64,000 bases of DNA from Congeria kusceri (Eukaryota > Mollusca > Bivalvia > Myida > Dreissenidae), in contig CM051029.1 of the NCBI GenBank assembly GCA_027627225.1, positions 16,575,956-16,639,955 on the forward strand, written 5' to 3'. The number at the start of each line of letters is the position of its first letter. Within the stretch, counting starts at the first letter, position 1. A program made the position numbers and the translations under genes. Positions 14,401-26,400 of this stretch are shown one piece after another. The notes under the pieces were generated by a model. That model had not been told where the DNA came from and ran no database searches. It was given only the letters and a program-made list of their open reading frames with translations.

Positions 14401-17400
14401 GCCATATTGTGGATGTGTATCCGTCACTCTTGTGACAATTCTAGTTGGTATTAATGTCATGTTTATCAAACAGTGATTACATTTAGGTTGTCTGATATGT
14501 TTTTTTGTAAGTAATAAAGCATAACAATTTTAATGTCACTGCCCATTTGCATTTGTAAAATTTTCTAGTCATTAATTTACTCCATTCTGTATTGTTGTTT
14601 TAAGCTCGACTATTCGAATAATATGTGAGCTATCCTACTACCCCCGGCGTCGGCGTATGCGTCTGACTTTGGTTAAAGTTTTTATTCTAAAGTCTTGTAA
14701 CTTCAAAACTACATAGGTTATTCACTTGAAACTTGTAACTAACCTTTGTCATCAACTCCAGTATCAAGGGCAACATTCCCTAGACTCTGTTTTGTATTTT
14801 GACAGAGTTATGCACCTTATTCACATATATTTTCTGGTTAAAGTTTATATTCAAAAGTTTTGTATCTTCAAATCTATAAAAGTTATTCACTTGAAACTAA
14901 CTTGGAACTAACCTCTGTCATCAACTCCAGTGTCAGGGGCAACATTCCCCATAACTATGTTTTGTATTTTGACAGATTTATGCCCCTTTTTCACTTCGAT
15001 TTTCTGGTTAAAGTTTTTATTCAAAAGTTTTGTGAGTTCAAAACTACATAAGTTATTCACTTGAAACTTGGAACTAACCTTTGTCATCAACTCCAGTATT
15101 AAGGGCAACATTTCCCATAACTCTGTTTTGTATTTGACAGAGTTATGCCCCTTTTTCAAATGGATTTTCTGGTTAAAGTTAATATTCAAACGTTTTGTAA
15201 CTGCAATACGACAAAAGCTATTCACTTGAAACTTGGAATATACCTTTGTCATCAACTCCAGTATCAGGGTGAATATTTCACATAACTCTATTTTGTATTT
15301 TTTAAGAGTTATGTCCCTTTTTCACATAGATTTTCTGTTTAAAGTTTATATTCAAAAGTTTTGTAACTTCAAAACTACATAACTTATTCACTTGAAACTT
15401 AGAACTAACCTTTAACTTTAGTACCAGAGCCAACATTACCTATAACTCTATTTTGTATTTTGACAGAGTTATGCCCTCTTTTCACTTATATTTTCTGTTT
15501 AAAGTTTATATTCAAAAGTTTGGTAACTTCAAAACTACATAAATTATTAACTTGAAACTTGGAACTAACCTTTGTCATCAACTCCAGTACCAAGGGCAAC
15601 ATTCGCCATAACTCTGTTTTGTATTTGACAGAGTTATGCCCCCTTTTCACATAGATATTCTGGTTAAAGTTAATATTCAAAAGTTTTGTAACTTAAATAC
15701 TACAAAAGCTATTCACTTGAAACTTGGAATACACCTTTGTCATCAACTCCAGTATCAGAGTGAACATTCCCCATAACTATGTTTGGTATTTTGATAGAGT
15801 TATGTCTCTTTTTCATATAGATTTTCTGTTTTAAGTTTATATTCAAAAGTTTTGTGACTTCAAAACTACATACGTTATTCAGTTAAAACTTGGAACGAAC
15901 CTTTATCTTCAACTCTAGTACCAGGGGCAACATTACCCATAACTCTATTTTGTATTTTGACATAGTTATGCCCCCTTTGCACTTAGATTTTCTGTTTAAA
16001 GTTTATATTCAAACGTTTGGTTTTTTCAAAACTACATAAGTTATTCACTTGAAAGTTGTAACTAACATTTGTCATCAACTCTAGTATCAGGGGCAACATA
16101 ACTATGTTTTGTATTTTGACAGAGGTATGCCCCTTTTTCACATAAATTTTCTGGTTGAAGGTTATATTCAAAAGGTTTGTTACTTAACAGCTACATAAGT
16201 TATTCACTTGAAACTTGGAACTAACCTTTGTCATCAGCTCTAGTATCAGGGGCAACATTACCCGTAACTCTGTTTTGTATTTTGACAGAGTTAGCACACT
16301 TTTAACATAGACTTTCAGGAATCTCGGAAACACAAAATCAAGCGTATTTGGACGCATATTTTTTCAAAAGGACGCATGTCAAACCCATGCCAAGAGTCCA
16401 TGAGACGCATGCTTTTTTGATTACTGCGTATACCCTGTTATTTAACACATACATGAGTGCCTGCAGTAAACTCGGCAGTACTCGCGATAACAATCAATAT
16501 TGGCCCCAGTGCACACTGCAGCTGTCAAAGTCTTTGTGCTTTAGCTCCGCCCACAGCAGTCCCTTAGCTCCGTCCACAGCATTCTAGACAGTTACTGTTA
16601 ATTTTCATTGGTAAATTACATTTGTCACTCATTGATGTGCGTTAATCAACAAGTCAATCAGAATGTGCTAAATCGCCGAAATGTGACAAAAGGCGTCCTC
16701 AATTAAGAACAATTAGAAAATAGTTGACAAATTGAAACAAACAGCATTGTTAAAATGAGTGAGAAACAGCTTCAGCTGATTTCATTAATTTATATTGCCT
16801 CGTGAAAATTTTCGTCCCCGACTTTTCCGATCACAAACATTTGTAAAACACATGCAAACACATATTTTGGTGTTTAATATCACCAATAATTGCTCCTTTT
16901 TAACATGTTTGTTTTCTTGTTAACCTGTTTCACAATTAGTGTACTTGACAGTAACTTATGCTTTGGTACCTGCCTGTTGTACTGTAATCACCGCATCATA
17001 ACTTTTTACTAGGCCTACACATAACGAATCAATCAACAAGTTTAGACCATCAATTGCTTATTGTCCAGAATTTGCCTGTTTTAAGATTAATTATTGGTAC
17101 AAAAATATTGTTTTGATTACATAACCAAATAATAATAATAATAAAAATAACATTATTATTATTATTATTTTATTTATAACTTTCATATATTGTATAAATT
17201 GTAAAAATTCCATTCACTCACGCGCGTCACATACTTAACTTTTAACTTTATTTTCTATTTGGGACTCCTACTTTTTAGGGGGGAGGAGTCCCAGGACTCC
17301 TATTTTAAAATCCTAGTGAGATCCCTGGACTTTGTGGTTAAAGTTTTTGTTCCAAACATTTATAAAATATACAAGGCTTCACTTACAAATATTGTATTTT

Positions 17401-20400
17401 AACAAATTTATGTCCCTTTCACTATCCAAAATATGTACCAACTGAAATACTTAGAATAGTCGAGTGCACTGTCTTCTGACAGATCTTGTTTATTTGTATT
17501 TTAATTTTTTTCCCTCCTCAAACCGGACACTTTTCCAAAAATGTACGAGAACCAAGAAATAAAACAAACTCTGGCCTAAACTAGATAACGAAAATCATGT
17601 TTAACTGCAGAATTCACATGTGTACCTTGTACAACCAGGTGGTCTTACAATTACATGATATTAAAATCTAAAATGAATCCACCATGATTCTTACCTGTAG
17701 ACCTACCTGATGTATCCTCATACAGCTTGCTGACCAGTTTCCCACTCAAAGTGTACTTGTACAGTGCAGTATTATCAGTGACATACAGGTCTCCATTGTG
17801 GTGGGCAATACCTCTACAGGAATGTTGTAACTGAAGCTTATTGCTCTTTACCAGCTGCCCATTGTTGACAGATATAAACTGGACCTCATGAGTGTTACCT
17901 AGATCATTCACAGTGACAGCCACTTCACATGGAGAGATCTGACACATGTCCAGTGGATAAGCAGACATGTCACTGACACTGACCACCTGGTACTGCTGGT
18001 CCAGCAGCTTTACTCTATTATTAATATTGTCAGCAACAAGGATCTGACCATTTGAGAGTGCACAGATGCCTGTGATACAGCATAACTGGCTTGAATCACC
18101 TGATACTGTCACATTATACTCAGACTTGTGCTTCACAGTAAATGCCTGGTCAGGATTTCCCTGTACTGTCAGTGTCTGAGTACTGTGTACAATCCTCCCC
18201 AGACCTGACAGCTTGGACAAGTACTGCTCAATCACACTGTTTTCATGGAATGAAAGTGAATGTTCAACTTGAACAGATTTCTCCTTCAGATATGCTTCTG
18301 ACTGTTGTATCTTATCCAGGCATTTCTTGCTGGCTATAAAGGAGAGTTCCTCCTTGCTCTTATCACTGATGTCCTGCATGGCTTCACGGAGTTGTTTTAC
18401 TTCATCTTGAAGCCTCGTACAGTTTTCCACGTCATTATTGAGGGAAGCTTGAAGGCTATTCAGTGTTTCTTTCATTTGCTTCAGGGTGGTTTTTTCTATT
18501 TCATCAAGAGCTGCATTTATTTTCCTGCGGGTTTCCCATACTTTTTGTAACTGTTCATCGTATGAACCCTGCAAAGACTGAATGTTTGTCTCCCAATTAG
18601 TTTGAAGCTTCTTTATATCTTCTAGGAGAGTTTGAAGTTTGGCAGACAGTTGCTGGAGGTCTGTTGAACGGTTTTTCACTGACTCCGAAATAAGTGTCAC
18701 TTTTGTGCATATTCTGAAAGAATAATGAATAGAATATAATATATTTTGTAATTACATAAAAAAACATTTATATGACGCTCTATCAATACTAAATTAGCGA
18801 TAGGAAATAAAAATTAGTAGCCAAATTTTTAGATCTTGCAAAAATACTTGTCATTTTGAAATAATTTTCCAAAAATAGTGAAAATATACGTCATTTTCTA
18901 ATAATTTTCAAAAGTTTAATATAAACACAAGATGTACTTTTTTTTCAAAAGTATAGGGGACATACATGCAGAGCTCCAGATGAGGTTTTAGCCTAAAGGG
19001 TATTTTGCCCCGTTTTTTTTGGTTAAAGGGTATTTTACTGCCTGATTTTTTGGTTAAAGGGTATTTTACCCCCTGATTTTTTGGTTAAAGGGTATTTTAC
19101 CCCCAGTCTGTCAGCTTTTAAGGGTATTTGAGAAATTTAAAGGGTATTTTCATTTTTTATACAAGATCAAGAGTATTTTATGTGCTTGTATTGGCAAATG
19201 GAATAAATAGAATGTAAACAATAATCTGTAGGTCTATCAAAACATAACATTTACTTAGCAAAGTAGTAGTAGTCATTTGCCCAGATACTTCGTACTTTTT
19301 TTTCAGTGCAAATCCTACAAGGTAACCTGATTTCTGGTCCTTCCTGCTTGACAATTAGCCAATGATAATTTCTTTTCAGGATTACAGCAATTTTTCATAC
19401 AATTTTGCACTCACATGATGCTTGTGTTTCCTGTTCGATTTTTCAACTGCTGTGACAATAACATCGCCACTTACCACCTTTTAAATAGGAGAAGCATCAT
19501 AAAACTCATTCTTATTAACATTTTTCAAGATATTGCTTACTGGAACTGGCTGAATGGGCTTAAAACGTTCCGTTTTCGACCCACATACACAATGCGAAGC
19601 CATTTTGAGTAGAAAGATTCGCTTTATTCACTTTTAATCGATTCAAAGGCTAACTTGAACCATTAGCTGAACCGGTTACGCAGTTTAGGCGAATAAAAAT
19701 ACGTACCGAGATTTGCAATGCGTAACGTTATGCGCTGGGCAGATTTTCAATGCGTTTTTCTTTATTTTCAATGCTTAAATTCGCGGATACGCGTCTTATC
19801 TGGAGCTCTGCATACATGTATACAACTTATAATTTGATGTACTCAATGTTGATTCCGAAATATAATATATTATTATACTGAATCTTTTATAATTTAGGCA
19901 CATGTATTATAGGCATAACTGATATAAATGTAAGGTTTCATTTAAGTAAACATCAAATCATATTTATCGACTTTACACCTAAGGTATCAGTTCGCATGTG
20001 GTATCCACTTGTATCTAGCGAAGTATTGTGATCAGTCATTTCTGTTCACATACTGATGTGAGGATGATGTTTTTGTTGTTATTGTCCTAAATTTGATTCT
20101 ACAGTTACTTATTTGTGTTCATTTCAATACTGATATACAATCACAATACAACAATATGCTCAGTAACATTAAAATTATCAACATTAAAAATATAGCTTTG
20201 TCATTGCCCAAGACTTCCATCAAACAAATGTGTATGTTTCTTTTAATTTGTAATGGTTGTTGATATTTTTGTAATTGTGTCAATTGTGTTACAATATTGA
20301 TATTCTAAGAAGACCGTAAATGTCCTTATTGACGCCCATGCCCTAATAGACGCGCATGGGGTATTTTTCGGTCCCGAAATATTTGTTTTCAATCTATTTT

Positions 20401-23400
20401 TTCGAAAATTTACGAAAAACTAAAGTGTATTTCGATAGAAACGATTAAATAGACCGCAATATTTATGTATCCGGAATTGCATAATATATAAATAAACCTA
20501 TGCCCCACTAAACGGGTTACACGCAACCATATATGACGCAAGTGAATGGGACCACAAGAATTCCTTTCGATATTATGAATATTTATTATAAGAACATGTA
20601 ATAACAGTTTGCGCACGCAAAGCAAGTTTCACGCTTCCCACGTGGAGGTTTCAACAACAAGCGCTGTCAAAAGCAGTCAACCAGAATGTGCGTCTGCAGT
20701 GTCACATTTCATTACGTCGATCATGTTAATAATTTAGACTGCACCATTGTGCATTATGTCGTGCGAGTGAGCTCGTCGTGTCGATCGATGATATTAATTT
20801 AGACAGTACCATCGTGAATTTTCTCTTGCGGACAAAGCCCTTCGGCCGTATTTAGACTATACCAATGTGTATTACATCATTGGAAAGTGCGCGTACATGA
20901 AAACTCGATTTCTGGATAATGGCAGAATTAACAAAAAATGGCTCTATTTAAATGCGCAGGGGTCCTAAAATGAGGTATCAGTTCGCATGTGGTATCCACT
21001 TGTATTGAGCTCAGTATTGCGAACCGTTCTTTCTGTTAACATACTGGTTTCTGCAGGATATTTTTGTTGTTTTTGTCCTCAATCTGATGCTACTCCTACT
21101 TATTTGTGTTCATTTCAATACTGATATAAAGTCACAATAAAACAATATGCTCAGTAACATTAAAATTATCATTAAAAATATAACCGTTTCATTGACCAAG
21201 ACTTCAATCAAACGAATGGGTATATTTCTTTTAAAGGATTTGTAATGGTTGTAAATGTTTTTGTAAGTGTCTCAATAGTGTAACACATTGACATTCTAAG
21301 AATAATTGAATCGAAACAAGTCTAGGTTACCTGTGATTAAGGAAAACACAGTTAGTGCAGCACAACAGACTGTGGTCTTCGCAAAACATTTTCAGCTTTT
21401 TATCTGTGTGAACTTCACATTTCTGCAGAAAATCCTCCACTTCCTTGGAAACTGGCCACTTGTTGATTTCAGCCCTTCCATAGTTGACATGATTTGCAAA
21501 CAACTGATCATGTAGCCCAACACACTTTCCACAATAAAACTTTTGACAAGTTTCACAGTAATTATCTGCACTCTCAACTATATTTTTCAATTCGCAAGTT
21601 GAACAACAAAAGTCTTTAACCACATCTGAACCTTTATCAAGTGTAGACTGCGAAAATGTCGCCATTTTGTTGACAGGTTTCAACAAGCTAACTTGATAAA
21701 TTTAAATCACAATATCTTAATAAGATCACTGTGAATCAGTTTAAATTTTTCACAAAATACACAATGCTGTAGAGTGTCCTAAGGCAAGCAACAAAGACAC
21801 TTAATAGAACTGAAACTGAAATAAACGTTCAATAACTTTGAAGGTTAAGATACCACAAGTTTCACTCATGTGACTGTAGAAACTTCCTCCTTGTCACGTG
21901 ATGTGTAGGTTACAATACACCTGATTGTCACTGAACTGCAGTTGGTTTATAAAGGGTACTGATAACAGGAAATGTGAGATCTTTCAAAAGTTTAACATTT
22001 ATAGAGTCCAGTTTGTGGCAGTGGGTAGGAAAGCAATGAAGATAGGAAGATATAGGGAAAGATCTAGAGCAAAATAGCAGGGTGCTGCACCCTGCTCCTT
22101 TTTGGCTCCCCCCTGCTGCCCCTCTGGGCTGGTCAACACAGAAATGCATAATATTTTTTGAAATTTAATATATTTTTGCAAATATCCAATGACAAATTAA
22201 TAGACTATGCTTAAAAACCTTAATTACAAGCATTAGACTAATAAATACACTGGATTTAGTAAATTATTAGAAAATGTCAACAGACTGGTCCGGATTGCCA
22301 CCCTGCTCCTTTAAAGCAGCACCCTGTACCTTTTGTGACCCCAGATCTTCCCCTAAAGATATGAATATCCTTTAAAGCAGCACCCTGTACCTTTTGTGAC
22401 CCCAGATCTTCCCCTAAAGATATGAATATCCTTTAAAGCAGCACCCTGTACCTTTTGTGACCCCAGATCTTCCCCTAAAGATATGAATATCCTTTAAAGC
22501 AGCACCCTGTACCTTTTGTGACCCCAGATCTTCCCCTAAAGATATGAATATCCTTTAAAGCAGTACCCCGGTACCTTTTGTGACCCCAGATCTTCCCCTA
22601 AAGATATGAATATCCTTTAAAGCAGCACCCTGTACCTTTTGTGACTCCAGATCTCTCCCGAAAGATATGAATATCCTTTAAAGCAGCACCCTGTACCTTT
22701 TGTGACCCCAGATCTTCCCCTAAAGATATGAATATTTTGGTTGAATCGTAATGTCTAGTACATCGTTGAAGTCTGCATCAATGAGTGGGTAAACAATGCA
22801 GATAGGAAAATACGAATATTTAATTATAATGTTTAGGTCACCTTTAAAGTCTGCCACCATAAAGTGGTAAACAATGCAGATAGGAAAATGCGATTATTTA
22901 ATTTTAATGTTTAGGTCACCTTTAAAGTCTGCATCAATGAGTGTGTAAACAATGCAGATAGGAAAATACGATTATATAATTTTAATGTTTAGGTCACCTT
23001 TAAAGTCTGCCACCATAAAGTGGTAAACAATGCAGAGAGGAAAGTATGAATATTTAATTTTAATGTTTAGGTCACCTTTAAGTCTGCCACTGTAAGTTGG
23101 TAAACAATGTAATTGATGAAGTTAAGAGTTATAAATAGGTTTATTAAATACACATCTTTAATCACATAAACAATTGTAAAGCTCAATAATAGAATGCAAC
23201 AATTGTTTTAAACTGATAAATTTAATACTGAAATATGAAACAATAATTTTATACTGAGAAATTTCAATATACAAAATACAAATAATAAGACAAAATATAA
23301 TTAGAATGCACATATAAAGCGATCAATATATATTTGTATTGTTTGACATGTCATTTATATGACATTGATCAACTATTACGAATTGAGCACTTCTTGTGTT

Positions 23401-26400
23401 ACTGAAGTTAACAAACAACAAAAAATATATACACACAATACATGTACTAAAATGTCCAGAATAATGCATCCCACAGATTCATTGGGATACAATTCAACCA
23501 CAAACTGTATTAACCTGCACCCAACAAGATGTGTATGATAATGCTTGAACTAACAGAAATAATTGTAAAACAGGTGTTTATATTATCATGTTAAGTATGT
23601 TGTAAAATACTGAATATTTCAGGGCACTGGCAGGACCCAATGGAAGTCGAATATCAATGTCATACGGGAAATTATGAAAATTTAGAAAAACAAAACAATG
23701 ATCTATTTCATATAACTTTTATATGCTATTATGTATACAAGCAGTATACACAGGTTTTTCTCATGTTTTAACTTTAAAATACTTGGTTGGTTTTCATATC
23801 ATGAGACCACTTAAGACCTAAGAGTCAATATTTTGAGACTTGGGATGAAAAATATATACTCAAGAGGGGAATGGGACCCAATTTTGGCCCCAAACTGGCC
23901 CTACAAAAATAACTGCTTTGTCACTTGAATGTTGATTTTGCTTTCAGAGAATGGGGCACAGTGTTTCGAGAAGAAGATGAACAGCAGTAAGATATCTCTT
24001 TTCCTTATAGTACTCTTGATTTTTTATGATGAGCATAGTATTTAAGAAAAAAACAAGGATAAAAAAGGTACAGGGTGCAGCTTAAAAGGAGCCTGGGGGT
24101 GGGGGTGGGGGTGGGTAGGGGAATGTTGGAATAGTACTTAGAAACTTAAAACTAGGTTAAAAGATCTAGGATCAAAATAGGTACCGGGTGCTGCTTAAAG
24201 GTGCCTGGGGTTGGGGTGGGGGTGGGGAATGTTGGACTAGTACTTGGAAACTTTCAACTAGGGTCAAAAGATCTAATAGGGTGCTGCTGAAAAGGAGCAT
24301 GGGGGGAAGCCAGATCAGATCGTTGGCATTTTATGATAATTGGGTAAACCCATGGTTTTTATTCCTTTAAAGCTTCAAGTAATATTTTTGAGCAAGATCT
24401 TTTATATTGTAATGGTGATAAAAAAGTGAATGGGGGCAGCATCCAGCTATTTCACTGTGTGTCTTTCCTTTGTTAAGTTGTTTACATGCATGCTTTGAAG
24501 TTTCGTTTCTATCCTGCAGGTCAGTGCAGTTGGATGAGACAGAAAGTGTTTACATGCATGCTTTGAAGTTTTGTTTCTATCTTGCAGGTCAGTGCAGTTG
24601 GATGAGACAGAAAGTGTTTACATGCATGCTTTGAAGTTTTGTTTGTATCCTGCAGGTCAGTGCAGTTGGATGAGACAGAAAGTGTTTACATGCATGCTTT
24701 GAAGTTTTGTTTGTATCCTGCAGGTCAGTGCAGTTGGATGAGACAGAAAGTGTTTACATGCGTGCTTTGAAGTTTTGTTTGTATCCTGCAGGTCAGTGCA
24801 GTTGGATGAGACAGAAAGTGTTTACATGCATGCTTTGAAGTTTTGTTTGTATCCTGCAGGTCAGTGCAGTTGGATGAGACAGAAAGTGTTTACATGCATG
24901 CTTTGAAGTTTTGTTTGTATCCTGCAGGTCAGTGCAGTTGGTTGAGACAGAAAGTGTTTACATGCATGCTTTGAAGTTTTGTTTGTATCCTGCAGGTCAG
25001 TGCAGTTGGATGAGACAGAAAGTGTTTACATGCATGCTTTGAAGTTTTGTTTGTATCCTGCAGGTCAGTGCAGTTGGTTGAGACAGAAAGTGTTTACATG
25101 CATGCTTTGAAGTTTTGTTTGTATCCTGCAGGTCAGTGCAGTTGGTTGAAGTTTTGTTTGTATCCTGCAGGTCAGTGCAGTTGGTTGAAGTTTTGTTTCT
25201 ATCCTGCAGGTCAGTGCAGTTGGATGAGACAGAAAGTGTTCAGGACCCTAAGAAACTTTGTTGGCTGCTGTTTTTAAATGCACAAGGTATGTGTTAAACA
25301 TTTATTTACTGGATAGATACAAATGTCCAAAGTAACGTTTAAAACAGTCTATTTAATAATCAATAACGTCCTTCATTTCACTTAAATTGTTAAATCAGAC
25401 TTTAAGTGATGAACAAAAAGAAGTCAAACTTCAATTAGAAAATATTTTTAACTGAACATTTCAGCCTTGTTAGCCTTAATTAGGGGTGTCACGATATTAG
25501 AAATCTATATTGCAATGTTTGCAATATTTTTTAATTTATTAGCTCACCTGAGCACAACGTGCTCATGGTGAGCTTTTAGGATCGCCTTTTATCCGTTGTG
25601 CGTCGTCCGTCGTGTGTGAACATTTTCATTCAAACAACATCTCCTCATAAACCGCTGGGCAGATTTTCACCAAACTTCACAAGAATTATCCTTGGGTGAC
25701 CCTCTTTCAGAATTGTTCAAATCATTTCAGTCCGCTGCATATGTAGGTCACCAGAGCTAAAAATAGATTTAAAAAGTCAAAACTTTAAAAATCTTTTTCT
25801 CTGAAACTGCATTGCTGAGAGCTTTTATATTTGGTATTTGGCATCCTCTAGTGGTCCTCTACAAAGATTGTTCAAATGATGCCCCTAGGATCAAAACTTG
25901 CCACGCCCCGGGGGTCATATGGTTTATATAGACTTACATAGCACAATGACTGAAAATTTCTTTTCTGAATCTGCAGGGCCCGGAGGTTTCATATTTGGTT
26001 TGTAAGATTGCATAGTGGTCGTCTACAAAGAATGTTCAAATGATGCTCCTGGGGTCAAAACTGGCCACACCCCGGGGGGCACATTGATTATATAGACCTA
26101 AATACTAAAATTACAGCAAAAAGCTTGTCCTCTGAAACCGCAAGGCCCAGTGGTTTCATATTTGGTATGTGGCATCCTCTAGTGGTTCTCTTCAAAGATT
26201 GTTCAAATGAAATGATGCCCCTGGGGTCAAAACTGGCCACGTCCCAGGGGTCACATTGTTTATATAGACTTAAATAGCAAAATGACTGAAAATTTCTTTT
26301 CTGAATCTGCAGGGCCCGGAGGTTTCATATTTGGTTTGTAAGATTGCATAGTGGTCCTCTACAAAGATTGTTCAAATGATGCCCCTGTGGTCAAAACTGG

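Noticed and set aside
19978..21305. LTR retrotransposon
   Set aside because: Direct repeats are present but TG...CA ends, primer-binding site and coding frames are absent.
25047..25297. Cys-rich frames of SCRSVQLVE / YPAGQCSW repeats as a peptide gene
   Set aside because: They arise from the acceptor array; only the part at and just before 25210 can be linked to RB1 coding sequence.
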